NCBI RefSeq assembly: GCF_037976325.1
Contig: NZ_CP150265.1
Span: 4,335,501 to 4,399,500, forward strand
DNA: 64,000 nucleotides
Source: Paenibacillus sp. FSL K6-3182
GTDB taxonomy: Bacteria > Bacillota > Bacilli > Paenibacillales > Paenibacillaceae
Direction of reading: 5' to 3'
The translations under genes and the position numbers were made by a program. Below, piece after piece: positions 54,031 to 62,930 of this stretch. Positions within the stretch are counted from its first letter, which is position 1. The number at the start of each line of letters is the position of its first letter. Below the pieces are notes generated by a model that was given only the letters and a program-made list of their open reading frames with translations, did no database searches and had not been told where the DNA came from.

Positions 54031-54899
54031 TGGTGAATAACCAATAAATCAACGATAACAAACAGAAAAAGCACGACGCTTAATGTACCGTTCATTCCAA
54101 AAAAAGCAGTTTGGACGCGCGACAAATCGTGTGGCCGTACCATCCAATGTTGGTAGAACAGAAGCGAAATCGATATCAAAGTACCAAGCAAGTACATCCA
54201 GCTAAGGTCTGTCAGCCAAAACAATGCTATAAAACCGATTGCCGTAACGACATGAAAGGACCGAGCAATCCAGATAGCCCCTTTAATACCGAATCGAGCC
54301 GGAATCGAATGCAAGCCAGCATTGCGGTCATACTCAAAATCCTGTGTTGCATAAATAATATCAAATCCAGCAATCCATAAAGAAACGGTAATATATAATA
54401 TCCAAGCAGCTAGATCAAATTGACCTGTTATGGCAACCCAGCCGCCAAGCGGCGAGAGTCCAATTGTTAATCCCAGCACAACATGGCATAACCATGTAAA
54501 GCGTTTTGTGTAAGAATAAAGAACAAGCAAAGCTACCGCGATTGGCATAAGTTTCATTGCGATTGGTGCCAAGTTCGCAGTTGCTACAAACAACAAAACG
54601 AAGGAAACAATGATAAATAACATGACTTCTGCTGATTTAAGCAAGCCAGCCGGAAGTGCTCTTTTTTCAGTACGCGGGTTGCGTAAATCGATAGCCTTAT
54701 CTATCAGTCGATTCAAGCTCATAGCAGCGCTTCGAGCACCAAACATCGCAAGCGTTACCCAGCCGATCTCCCCCCATGAAGGAAGGCGCTGCTCCATCAT
54801 TACTGCACCTAGAATCGCTCCCATAAAAGCAAAAGGCAAAGCAAACACAGTATGTTCAAACTTAATCATTTCCAAAATAATGCGTAATTTGCGAATCAT
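54024..54899 (-). CDS. UbiA family prenyltransferase (MqnP-like)
   Basis: 291 aa with about eight helices. First Asp motif NRLIDKAIDLRNPRTEKRAL near 62-81; second YATQDFEYDRNAGLHSIP near 185-202. In this setting it probably prenylates the dihydroxynaphthoate precursor (6-carboxy type) for menaquinone. Overlaps ubiX by 7 bp. Confidence 0.9.
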   Translation of the reverse strand: MIRKLRIILEMIKFEHTVFALPFAFMGAILGAVMMEQRLPSWGEIGWVTLAMFGARSAAMSLNRLIDKAIDLRNPRTEKRALPAGLLKSAEVMLFIIVSFVLLFVATANLAPIAMKLMPIAVALLVLYSYTKRFTWLCHVVLGLTIGLSPLGGWVAITGQFDLAAWILYITVSLWIAGFDIIYATQDFEYDRNAGLHSIPARFGIKGAIWIARSFHVVTAIGFIALFWLTDLSWMYLLGTLISISLLFYQHWMVRPHDLSRVQTAFFGMNGTLSVVLFLFVIVDLLVIHQW

Positions 54900-54901
54900 T
54901 G

Positions 54902-55612
54902 CTATTTCTTCTCCTTTGTCCCCATATGCAGCGCAGCTACTCCACCGGTCAGAGGATATGCCTTCACCTGATGAAGACCCGCTTCTTCAAACAGCTCAGC
55001 AAGCTGCTGTCGACCGGGAAACATTTTCAGTGATTCGGGCAGCCATTTGTATTCACTGAAGCTTTTGGCTACCACTTTACCCATAACTGGCAATATACGT
55101 TCGAAATAAAGATTGTACATCGATTTAAATGGCTGCCAGGTTGGTTTGGATACCTCTAAACATACAACTAAACCGCCTGGTTTAACAACGCGGTGCATCT
55201 CCTTCAGTACCTGTAAATAATCAGGAACATTGCGCAGACCAAATCCAATCGTAACATAGTCAAAGGAATTATCCTCAAACGGCAAGCTCATTGCATTTCC
55301 TTGGACTAATGTAATTTGCTTATTCAAGCCCATCTTGTTTACTTTGACAGCACCCACATCAAGCATGTTTTGGCTAAAATCAAGTCCTACGATTTGTCCA
55401 GTACCGCTCGCTTCTGCAAGAGCAACCGTCCAATCACAAGTGCCGCAGCAAAGGTCAAGTGCTGTTTGTCCTTTTGCAACGCTCATTTTTTTCATCGTAA
55501 ACTTCCGCCATGCCTTATGTCTTCTAAAGCTGATCAGATCATTCATCAAATCATATTTTGGAGCAATCCTCTCAAATACGCCATGCACATGGCTCTTGGA
55601 GTTCGTATCCAC
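54902..55612 (-). CDS. menG: Demethylmenaquinone methyltransferase
   Basis: 236 aa (UbiE/MenG). SAM site [18 protein letters not shown] near 48-65, [17 protein letters not shown] near 18, and [20 protein letters not shown] near 118. Last step of menaquinone synthesis. Same hepS-menG order as B. subtilis. Confidence 0.95.
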   Translation of the reverse strand: MDTNSKSHVHGVFERIAPKYDLMNDLISFRRHKAWRKFTMKKMSVAKGQTALDLCCGTCDWTVALAEASGTGQIVGLDFSQNMLDVGAVKVNKMGLNKQITLVQGNAMSLPFEDNSFDYVTIGFGLRNVPDYLQVLKEMHRVVKPGGLVVCLEVSKPTWQPFKSMYNLYFERILPVMGKVVAKSFSEYKWLPESLKMFPGRQQLAELFEEAGLHQVKAYPLTGGVAALHMGTKEKK

Positions 55613-55630
55613 CCTTGCAAGTCACCTCGT

Positions 55631-56491
55631 CTAATTGAGTGCAGGCGTGTAATCGGTTTTTTCGTTCAATAGATTATCGACGATAGTCGTCAATTCTCCG
55701 AGCAACTTGTCCGATTCCAGCTTGCCAGCCAAAACCTTCACTGAATCTGCTGAGACCTTCAGCTTCGCTATAAGCTGGCTGCGCACCTTATATTTTTCCT
55801 CTAAACTGTTAATAAATGCAGGTTCATACATACGCTGAGAGAGCTGCATGCGCTCATCTTCTGACCCCGCTTGCATGATATGCCAATAGGACCAGCTTTT
55901 ATCGAACGTAGCTGGGTTCTCGCTGCGCTTGATTTCATCAACTATAACCTCGCACCGGCAAATGCCATCCAGAATCCCTGGCCAGACGCGAGAAAGCTCG
56001 CCCTCCAGCACCTCTGTGAAAATCTGGAACAACGTGCTCTTAAGCTGAACCGCAAGACCTAAGTATTCTTCTGAGGTCATCTTAAGCTGCCTCATTCGAA
56101 CGTAAAGATTAACTTTTAGTCTGTTGACCTCACTAACCGCGCTGCTGATTTTGGAAACCATCTCAATTTCGCCGGCTTGCGAGAGCAATTGATAAAAAGT
56201 TGCGCTAAAGTAGTCCCCTGCCAGCACCTTAAGCTGCCTTGAACGCATCTCCGGCTCAGAGCGCTGCTCTTGGTGTGTGTCGATTAAATCATGCGTATCC
56301 ATTCCTAGCTGAACGAGAGATACGACGAGCGTGTAGAGCTCACTGTGGGTCTGTAGCGACGCTTGCTGGCTCAGGAAGGCGTGTAGCAAGCGAAGCCTTG
56401 CATTCGCTAAGTCAGGAAGAGACGTATGCTCCTCGATCATGTCATATTTCACATATTTTTGAGCTATTTCAGGTATACGGTATGTTCTCAT
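55631..56491 (-). CDS. hepS: Heptaprenyl diphosphate synthase component I
   Basis: 286 aa, helical, without Asp-rich motifs, as expected for the regulatory subunit that pairs with HepT. LVQLGMDTHDLID near 89 and VLAGDYFSATFYQLLS near 110 match HepS. Position next to menG supports it. Confidence 0.88.
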   Translation of the reverse strand: MRTYRIPEIAQKYVKYDMIEEHTSLPDLANARLRLLHAFLSQQASLQTHSELYTLVVSLVQLGMDTHDLIDTHQEQRSEPEMRSRQLKVLAGDYFSATFYQLLSQAGEIEMVSKISSAVSEVNRLKVNLYVRMRQLKMTSEEYLGLAVQLKSTLFQIFTEVLEGELSRVWPGILDGICRCEVIVDEIKRSENPATFDKSWSYWHIMQAGSEDERMQLSQRMYEPAFINSLEEKYKVRSQLIAKLKVSADSVKVLAGKLESDKLLGELTTIVDNLLNEKTDYTPALN

Positions 56492-56616
56492 TGGGGAAGC
56501 CTCCGAACAGAGAAGCGCAAATCGCCGCTCAATAATCTAAACTATTATAGCACAACTTAATCTAAAGAACATATGATTGAGCCTGCTTGTTCAACAAATT
56601 GCAATATACATCACCT

Positions 56617-57192
56617 TTATTGCTGCGAAATGGAGGAAGGCTTTACAGTAAATCCCGATACTGGTCCAAAACGTTTTTCCCAGGCCGATGTAAAGCTAAC
56701 TCTTAGCCTCTTTCTCCACAGCTCATCATGCACAGGATCCGCTTGTACAAGATGATCCAGCTCCGTAATAAGCCAATCGTCGGTTTTCCGCACATCAACA
56801 GCAGCAAGCAGAGCATCGCCTTCTGATTGCGCCTCAATGATCCGAATCAGAACACGCTTCACATTCTCTAGCTGTATAAAAGAGACACGAATAAGCTTCT
56901 CAACATCCGAGAACCAAATTGCCGGCCGGCCTTCAATGGTGCTTACCCGCATATCGATCGATAAAACGCCGTTATTCCATTCCGCTTTATTCAACCGCTC
57001 ATGAAGCTGAGTTGCAATGAGCACATCTACCAAATTGTTATTGGAGAGCCTTACGACCGGCGTCGTGCGAAAAACAGCCACGTCGCCGCGGTTTGCCGAA
57101 TGCTGCCATCCTGCATGAGGAAGCCATGTAAATAATAATGTAGCTGCTATCGCAGTCACACAAGCTGTTAGAAGTGGTTTTCCGATGTTCAC
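56617..57192 (-). CDS. Hypothetical membrane-anchored protein
   Basis: 191 aa with an N-terminal anchor (residues 6-23, ACVTAIAATLLFTWLPHA) and an extracytoplasmic domain (FRTTPVVRLSNNNLVDVLIA, VLSIDMRVSTIEGRPAIWFS). GerMN-like or unknown domain; I cannot name it. Between hepS and mtrB; not part of the B. subtilis order. Confidence 0.65.
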   Translation of the reverse strand: MNIGKPLLTACVTAIAATLLFTWLPHAGWQHSANRGDVAVFRTTPVVRLSNNNLVDVLIATQLHERLNKAEWNNGVLSIDMRVSTIEGRPAIWFSDVEKLIRVSFIQLENVKRVLIRIIEAQSEGDALLAAVDVRKTDDWLITELDHLVQADPVHDELWRKRLRVSFTSAWEKRFGPVSGFTVKPSSISQQ

Positions 57193-57320
57193 TCTGCACC
57201 TCCGAATATAAACTTATCACCTTAACCTTTAAATTCACTCGATCCGCATGAATATAAAGTCCCATCTCTCATTGTACGAGCGGTGCAGGATGATTATTCG
57301 GACTGCCGGCAGGCAAAAAA

Positions 57321-57339
57321 AAGCAGGCATAGCCTGCTT
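57321..57339 (-). terminator. Terminator of mtrB
   Basis: AAGCAGGC-TAT-GCCTGCTT followed by TTTTTT on the minus strand, 14 bp after the stop. Confidence 0.9.
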
Positions 57340-57352
57340 TGCACATTCGTTG

Positions 57353-57574
57353 TTACTGATCGGTTTCCATCGTACCGTATTTCGTCATCACGACCGCTTT
57401 ACCTCGAATTTTTATAGCTGAAGTATGATCGGTAAATTGGCAAATTAAAATTTCGTTCTTATCCAACTTTTCCGTATGATGAAATTTTGTGTCAAGCCCG
57501 CGTGTTAATCCGATGACTTGAACGCCTTGATCTTTTGCCTTTACGACAATGTACTCGCCATGTGTAGGCTCCAT
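57353..57574 (-). CDS. mtrB: trp RNA-binding attenuation protein TRAP
   Basis: 73 aa, the usual size. The family core EYIVVKAKDQGVQVIGLTRG, TKFHHTEKLDKNEILICQFT, HTSAIKIRGKAVV contains the Lys/Arg residues that contact GAG triplets and the tryptophan pocket. Forms an 11-mer ring. Its target is present in the same window, ahead of trpE. mtrA (folE) is not adjacent. Confidence 0.96.
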   Translation of the reverse strand: MEPTHGEYIVVKAKDQGVQVIGLTRGLDTKFHHTEKLDKNEILICQFTDHTSAIKIRGKAVVMTKYGTMETDQ

Positions 57575-57673
57575 CGTTATCCCTCCGCATCCGTAATTCC
57601 ATACTATCCATGTGAATTATAGTGGATGTGTAACGTTTGTGCAATCCATTCTATCATGCAAATAAACAAATAA

Positions 57674-57699
57674 CGCCCGAACGGTATCCCGTTCGAGCG
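57674..57699 (-). terminator. Terminator downstream of hbs
   Basis: CGCCCGAACGG pairs with CCGTTCGAGCG (one mismatch), loop of 4. The T-tract is weak (TTATTTG). About 100 bp beyond the hbs stop. Confidence 0.6.
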
Positions 57700-57801
57700 A
57701 AATTAGACCGAATTATAAGCAGCAACATCAAGCTTATATTCCGTGGCATATGGATGCTTGCCGCCAAACATCGGCGTCAATGCAGTTAAGCTGGAGTATG
57801 C

Positions 57802-58077
57802 TTAATTGGATACGAGGTCCTTGAGTGATTTTCCTGGTTTGAATGCAGGCGTTTTGCTTGCTGCGATCTCAATAGGATCTCCAGTTTGCGGATTGCGGCC
57901 TTTACGTGCTTGGCGCTCGCGAACTTCGAAATTACCAAACCCAACCAATTGGACTTTATCCCCGCTTTGCAGCGCATCGGATATCGCATCAAAAACAGCA
58001 TCAACTGCTTTCGTTGCATCTTTCTTCGAAAGATCAGTCAATTCAGCTACTTTTGTAATTAAATCTGTTTTGTTCAT
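57802..58077 (-). CDS. hbs: DNA-binding protein HU
   Basis: 91 aa. [20 protein letters not shown] opening, [20 protein letters not shown] and [20 protein letters not shown] match the HU signature and beta-arm. GAGGTG ribosome site. Same spoIVA-hbs order as B. subtilis. Confidence 0.97.
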   Translation of the reverse strand: MNKTDLITKVAELTDLSKKDATKAVDAVFDAISDALQSGDKVQLVGFGNFEVRERQARKGRNPQTGDPIEIAASKTPAFKPGKSLKDLVSN

Positions 58078-58256
58078 TGTTTCACCTCCTCCAAAGTGCT
58101 TTGTGTACTTTTTTTTGGTGTAAGCATATAAACTCTCATCTTATCCCTCTTATTAACGGAAAACTTCAAAAATATACCTTTTAACCGAACAAACCTATAG
58201 TAATACAGCCGTTTGCCAATTTCAAGTGCCAACCTGCATTTCCTGCAAAACAAATA

Positions 58257-58283
58257 AAACCGCTCCCTTTACGGCAGCGGCTT
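58257..58283 (-). terminator. Terminator of spoIVA
   Basis: AAGCCGCT/AGCGGTTT stem with an 11-nt loop and TTTTATTTG, 24 bp after the stop. Confidence 0.65.
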
Positions 58284-58306
58284 ATTCGTATACTAGTATC
58301 GATCAA

Positions 58307-59785
58307 CTACAGAATGATAGCAATCAATCCGCCGGAGCCCTCGTTGATAATACGTCCGAGCGTTTCCTGCAGCTTGTAGCGGGCATTATCCGGCATCATT
58401 GCAATTTTGCCCTGAATGCCTTCTCTCACAATCGAATGCAGGGAACGACCGAATATATCAGACTCCCAAATCTTGATTGGATCATTCTCAAAGTCTTGCA
58501 TTAAGTATCTTACAAGCTCTTCGCTTTGCTTCTCCGTGCCGATAATCGGAGCAAATTCCGATTCCACGTCGACGCGGATCATATGGATGGATGGTGCTGT
58601 TGCCTTCAGTCTAACCCCAAAGCGTGAACCTTGGCGGATTAACTCCGGCTCGTCGAGTGCCATTTCCGCAAGTGTCGGTGCTGCAATGCCGTATCCAGTT
58701 GTCTTGACCATTTCCAGCGCTTCTGCAAAACGGTCATATTCCCTCTTGGCATGAGAGAACTCTTGCATCAACTGAAGCAAGTGGTCTTTGCCGCGAATCT
58801 CAACGCCGACTACTTCCATCAAAATACGGTCATACAGCTCATCTGGCGCGTACAAGTCGATTTCTGCTACGCCCTGCCCCATATTCATGCCGCTTAGTCC
58901 AGCTTTGGCGATGAAGTCATATTCCATGAACTGGGTTACTACTCGGTCCACATCGCGCAGCCGGCGAATATCTTTAACCGTATCGCGAACGGAGCTCTCA
59001 TAGTTGCTGCGCAGCCAGTGCCGATCATTAAGCACCATGACCCAGCTTGGTAAATTAACATTTACCTCATGGACAGGGAATTCATAGAGCACTTCACGCA
59101 ATACCGAGATGACTTCTTCCTCACCCATCGTAGCTACGCTAAGCGTCATTACTGGAATGTCATATTTAGCTTGCAGCTCGTTTCGCAGTTGCAGCGCCTC
59201 TTCACCCTTAGGACGAGTGGAGTTGATGATGAGGACAAATGGCTTGCCGACTTCTTTCAGCTCGTTTATAACACGCTCTTCTGCTACAACATAGGAGCTG
59301 CGCGGAATTTCTGCGATAGAGCCGTCTGTCGTAACAACAACACCGAGTGTAGAATGCTCTTGGATTACTTTACGCGTCCCGATCTCAGCCGCTTCCTGGA
59401 ACGGGATCGGCTCATCGAACCAAGGAGTTGTAATCATTCGTGGACCATTTTCATCCTCATAGCCCTTCGCGCCTTCAACCGCATATCCAACACAATCGAC
59501 GAGTCTCATGTTTACCTCAAGTCCATCGGTAACTCTGAGCTGCACCGCTTGATTCGGAACAAATTTAGGCTCTGTTGTCATAATCGTCTTACCTGCGGCG
59601 CTTTGAGGAAGTTCGTCCACGGCTCTCGCACGGTCTGATTCGTTCGCAATGTTCGGAAGTACAACCGTCTCCATAAACCGTTTAATAAACGTTGATTTGC
59701 CCGTCCGGACAGCCCCGACAACCCCGAGGTAAATATCCCCGCCGGTTCTTTCGGCTATGTCCTTGAAAATATCTACTTTCTCCAC
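58307..59785 (-). CDS. spoIVA: Stage IV sporulation protein A, spore coat ATPase
   Basis: 492 aa from GTG 59785, because GGGAGG lies nine nt upstream and the protein then starts (V/M)EKVDIFKDIAERTGGDIY as in other SpoIVA. Walker A GAVRTGKST near 24-32. Ends GGLIAIIL. It polymerises on the forespore surface using ATP to form the coat basement layer. Confidence 0.97.
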   Translation of the reverse strand: MEKVDIFKDIAERTGGDIYLGVVGAVRTGKSTFIKRFMETVVLPNIANESDRARAVDELPQSAAGKTIMTTEPKFVPNQAVQLRVTDGLEVNMRLVDCVGYAVEGAKGYEDENGPRMITTPWFDEPIPFQEAAEIGTRKVIQEHSTLGVVVTTDGSIAEIPRSSYVVAEERVINELKEVGKPFVLIINSTRPKGEEALQLRNELQAKYDIPVMTLSVATMGEEEVISVLREVLYEFPVHEVNVNLPSWVMVLNDRHWLRSNYESSVRDTVKDIRRLRDVDRVVTQFMEYDFIAKAGLSGMNMGQGVAEIDLYAPDELYDRILMEVVGVEIRGKDHLLQLMQEFSHAKREYDRFAEALEMVKTTGYGIAAPTLAEMALDEPELIRQGSRFGVRLKATAPSIHMIRVDVESEFAPIIGTEKQSEELVRYLMQDFENDPIKIWESDIFGRSLHSIVREGIQGKIAMMPDNARYKLQETLGRIINEGSGGLIAIIL

Positions 59786-60016
59786 TGAATATCCCCTCCC
59801 AATTGATTTTTCCGGTTCGCCGCCATCCACCGGTCAATAGGGCAGGCCAGCGACGCAACTCGTACATGCTTTTTGGACTAGTAACATCTTATGTGCAAGC
59901 TTTCCGATTATGACGATTCCTTCAATGAAATCTTTTTTTGTTCTTCTGCGGGGCTTCCCTTCCAAGATTGAGTTATATGAGAAAATAAGCAAATCTATGA
60001 CCCAAACAGCCAAAAA

Positions 60017-60048
60017 AACCTCTCCGAGACGATAGTCAAGGAGAGGTT
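60017..60048 (-). terminator. Terminator of the YphF-like gene
   Basis: AACCTCTCC/GGAGAGGTT stem with a 14-nt loop and TTTTT on the minus strand. The gap 59786-60016 holds nothing else. Confidence 0.85.
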
Positions 60049-60080
60049 TGGAACTAGCTTATTGAGGAATGTGCATGAAG

Positions 60081-60833
60081 TTAAGGTTTTACAGCTTGCG
60101 GCTCATTATTTACAAAGTGATAGACCGGAGCTTTGACAGGGACAAAGTCTGATCCATCGACGAGCAATGTACGCAAATCAAAATCTGCCTCAAAATCATT
60201 TTTTCCACTCTTTTGTATGTATTGCATGATATCTATCCCATAATCGGAAAATACTACCCCATTCTCATCCACGATTGCTTGAATCGTTTGTCCTGAAAAC
60301 ACGCTTCGAATCGTTGGGGCTGTTTTGCTCATTGCTTTGTAATCGATTTGATAAAACCCTGGGTATGTTTCCTCGCCCTTTGGAAGGACACTGTTTGTTT
60401 GGATATAAGAAGTTACCCAGCTCTGAATATCATTAATTTTTTGAAATGCCAAAATATCAAGCAGCTTCACTCTAGGCTTACTCTCTTCATCAATAATAAG
60501 GTAGCTGTAATTGCCGCCTTTCTCAAAAGCAGAAGAAGGTATATCCGACATATAGCCTGTCCGATTTAGCACTCCAAAATCAATATAAAATTTCTCATAC
60601 TTCGGTGTGTCAGCGGTACTGTTTTTCATGGGCAGCATGCCCGTTTCGGACTGATATTGATCAATCGCCGCCTGAACATTGCGAACAGCTTCTTTCGGAG
60701 CAACTTGGTTTTGCTTCATTTGACTTTTCGGATACATGCAGCCCGATAAAGCAAATAGCAAAACAATCAAAGCAGAGAATGCTGCGAACTGGCGTATGTA
60801 ACGGGGCAGCCTTCCCATAAATAATCCATTCAT
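60081..60833 (-). CDS. YphF-like lipoprotein
   Basis: 250 aa from ATG 60833 (GGAGG upstream). Basic start, hydrophobic core, and lipobox LSGC near residue 31. VRNVQAAIDQYQSETGMLPM resembles pilin-like helices of YphF proteins. Lies just before spoIVA as yphF does in B. subtilis; function unknown. Confidence 0.75.
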   Translation of the reverse strand: MNGLFMGRLPRYIRQFAAFSALIVLLFALSGCMYPKSQMKQNQVAPKEAVRNVQAAIDQYQSETGMLPMKNSTADTPKYEKFYIDFGVLNRTGYMSDIPSSAFEKGGNYSYLIIDEESKPRVKLLDILAFQKINDIQSWVTSYIQTNSVLPKGEETYPGFYQIDYKAMSKTAPTIRSVFSGQTIQAIVDENGVVFSDYGIDIMQYIQKSGKNDFEADFDLRTLLVDGSDFVPVKAPVYHFVNNEPQAVKP

Positions 60834-60852
60834 TTTTTTGTAACCTCCTAAT

Positions 60853-60915
60853 GGTTTGCGAAGCAAACCTGCTTCGTAAGGATATGCTTAGGTTTGCGAA
60901 GCAAACCTGCTTCGT
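60853..60915. repeat. Tandem 25-bp repeat upstream of the lipoprotein gene
   Basis: Two exact copies (60853-60877, 60891-60915) beginning GGTTTGCGAAGCAAACC and ending TGCTTCGT, 13 bp apart. Each contains the hairpin GGTTTGC/GCAAACC and an alternative CGAAGCA/TGCTTCG pairing. Confidence 0.8.
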
Positions 60916-60923
60916 CGTTCAGC

Positions 60924-61271
60924 CTACCATAAATCATCGTTTTCCTCTGCTTGCCTTGCGAGCTGCCTTACAACTGCCGCTCGCAGCGGATCTAAAGGAA
61001 TTTCCACATCCACTTTTCCAGCTACTCTAGCTTGGCATGATAAACGTTCATGATTTCCGTCTAATCCAGACAGTTTGTTTCTCTCCACATCACCAATCGG
61101 CTGCAGCTGGCTTCCCGGCCTCACAGTGACCTTGCACATGAAGCAAGCAGCTTTGCCCCCGCAACGTGTGCGAATCGGTATATTCGCACGTCTAGCAGCG
61201 TCTAACAGCGTTGTGCCCGGCTTCACCTTAATGCTCTTGCCCGATGGCCAAAAAGTAACTACTCCATCCAT
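60924..61271 (-). CDS. 2Fe-2S ferredoxin
   Basis: 115 aa plant-type ferredoxin: RCGGKAACFMCKVTV near 36-50 and a fourth Cys in LSCQARV near 79. An electron carrier of unknown partner. Overlaps the upstream nucleotidyltransferase-like gene by 13 bp, so they are co-expressed. Confidence 0.9.
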   Translation of the reverse strand: MDGVVTFWPSGKSIKVKPGTTLLDAARRANIPIRTRCGGKAACFMCKVTVRPGSQLQPIGDVERNKLSGLDGNHERLSCQARVAGKVDVEIPLDPLRAAVVRQLARQAEENDDLW

Positions 61272-61873
61272 GACAAGCCACCGCCCTTTCGATAAGACAA
61301 CAGCTGATGAAGAGTACGCCTTGCCTCAGCGGTGAATGTATTGTTAGTTTCAATCGCAAGGAATGCACCCTCATGCTGAGCAGGTGCTTTTGCAATCGCT
61401 TGAACGATTAAATCAACGCGATCCATCCGATCTCGCAAGAAATTAAACCACAGCTCATGCGCAAGCGGAACGATCGCTACTGAATAATTAGCATCGTTTA
61501 ACAGCACTTGCTCTGAGAAAGGCATCAGTAATTTATTAACCATCGTCTCATACTTACTGCCTTGAGCACTCACCTCGAACCCGCCGACGAGCTCTACCTG
61601 TATTCCTTGTATAATAAAATGGCTGAGCGTTGATCGATACATCTCTGTCACGCTTAATGTTGGTTGATCCTGGGCAAAAGGCTCAAGAGCATCATAAATT
61701 TCTTGTACATTCTCTTCATCACAATAAATGTCCAAATCACGCGGATCGTTTGAAAGTTCAAGTCCTCGAAGCATTAGACTGGCGCTTCCGCCAATAATCC
61801 ACTGCGCCTGACATGATTCTGTCGCTTTTTTAACGACAGCCAGCGCTTTATGAATGCGTTCATTTTCTGACAT
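61259..61873 (-). CDS. Nucleotidyltransferase-fold protein
   Basis: 204 aa from ATG 61873 (GAAGG upstream). WIIGGSASLMLRGLELSNDP, then RDLDIY, is the GGS...DxD motif of the pol-beta nucleotidyltransferase superfamily. Closest in style to aminoglycoside-adenylyl or MNT-type domains; substrate unknown. Lies between two ferredoxin genes, which is curious. Confidence 0.7.
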   Translation of the reverse strand: MSENERIHKALAVVKKATESCQAQWIIGGSASLMLRGLELSNDPRDLDIYCDEENVQEIYDALEPFAQDQPTLSVTEMYRSTLSHFIIQGIQVELVGGFEVSAQGSKYETMVNKLLMPFSEQVLLNDANYSVAIVPLAHELWFNFLRDRMDRVDLIVQAIAKAPAQHEGAFLAIETNNTFTAEARRTLHQLLSYRKGGGLSWME

Positions 61874-61905
61874 CGCTGGCACTTCCTTCATCAGTAGCTT
61901 ATGCA

Positions 61906-62202
61906 TTAAAAATAAGGCTTGTTGGCTGCTGCGATTTTCGCATCTGCACTTTTGACGATGGCCTGGCAGCCGAGCCGGTAACCTTCCTCAAACTCCTCCG
62001 GCTCAAGGCGGTCCCACTCCTCGTCCGTAATGCCTTCAAGATGCTCCATGCCTTCGGTTACCAAGCAGCGGCAACGGGCACAGGTTCCTCTCGCACAAGA
62101 GAAGCTCCAATCAATCTCATGCTTAAGTGCATGATCAAGCAGCGACAAGCCTTCTTCTGCTTTTACAACAGCTGTTTTGGTTCTACCCTTTAATTCAATC
62201 AT
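61906..62202 (-). CDS. 2Fe-2S ferredoxin
   Basis: 98 aa: SFSCARGTCARCRCLV near 33-48, then LGCQAIV near 77 complete the four-Cys set. Acidic. Distinct from the ferredoxin at 60.9 kb in loop length. Start ATG is its only good one. Confidence 0.9.
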   Translation of the reverse strand: MIELKGRTKTAVVKAEEGLSLLDHALKHEIDWSFSCARGTCARCRCLVTEGMEHLEGITDEEWDRLEPEEFEEGYRLGCQAIVKSADAKIAAANKPYF

Positions 62203-62257
62203 TGTATGTCAAAATCTCCCTTTTGTTAGTGAACGACCGTCCCCTATGTAATAAGAA

Positions 62258-62437
62258 CTAAATAATGGATATAAGTCCGCATACAAAACCAATAATTAGA
62301 ACAATAAATGCAATTAACGAAAGAATAAATTTCACTGCGCCTTTCGTTTTCAAACGAGCAAACGTAATTAAAAGGGCCGCAATCGCCATCATTCCAATGC
62401 CGAATAGCGAAACCCACATTTTTGTCATAGCATCCAT
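62258..62437 (-). CDS. DUF2768 small membrane protein (YphE-like)
   Basis: 59 aa: MDAMTKMWVSLFGIGMMAIA with two membrane helices and a basic RLKTKGAVK linker between them, ending VCGLISII. AGGAG lies about 12 nt upstream. Size, topology and place next to spoVIF/gpsA match YphE/DUF2768. Function unknown. Confidence 0.75.
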   Translation of the reverse strand: MDAMTKMWVSLFGIGMMAIAALLITFARLKTKGAVKFILSLIAFIVLIIGFVCGLISII

Positions 62438-62495
62438 AGAAATTCCATTCTCCTAATCTATATCATAATGAATTCTCACCCATTATAACATCGCA

Positions 62496-62566
62496 CAAAA
62501 AAAAGGACAAAAGCTGACAGAACACTTTGCCGAATAAAATATTCGGGGCGCTCCACGCTTTTGCCG
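62496..62566 (-). terminator. Likely terminator of spoVIF
   Basis: CAAAAGC/GCTTTTG outer stem, inner CCGAATA/TATTCGG hairpin, then TTTTTTTT on the minus strand. Confidence 0.6.
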
Positions 62567-62573
62567 CAATTTT

Positions 62574-62849
62574 TTATTTTTTTATCATCATTTTCATGAT
62601 TGCTTCCATATTGCTGGCGCTCATGCCGCTGGCTTTGACAGCTCTTACGATATCATTAATCGTAGATTCCGTAACCTTGACCTTAGCCACTTCCGACACT
62701 TGCTTAATCAGCTTGCGAAGCTCAGCTTCGTCAGTCATCGTCTGTGCTGTAACTCCGCTGGCAAGCTTTTTGACTGAGCTCTCGGAAATTCCTTTGCCCG
62801 TCTTTTTATTGATCGAATTAAGAATGTCCTTGGAGAAATCCCTCGCCAT
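62574..62849 (-). CDS. spoVIF: Stage VI sporulation protein F
   Basis: 91 aa, helical and basic. ISESSVKKLASGVTAQTMTD and SNMEAIMKMMIKK match the SpoVIF family, needed for spore-coat assembly. Position between gpsA and the yph genes fits. Confidence 0.85.
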   Translation of the reverse strand: MARDFSKDILNSINKKTGKGISESSVKKLASGVTAQTMTDEAELRKLIKQVSEVAKVKVTESTINDIVRAVKASGMSASNMEAIMKMMIKK

Positions 62850-62930
62850 ACTCTACACCTCCAGCATGCGCATGTGTATTGCTCCATGCATCATATGAGA
62901 AGGCAAGAAGATTGGTGTAGGCGCTGGTCC

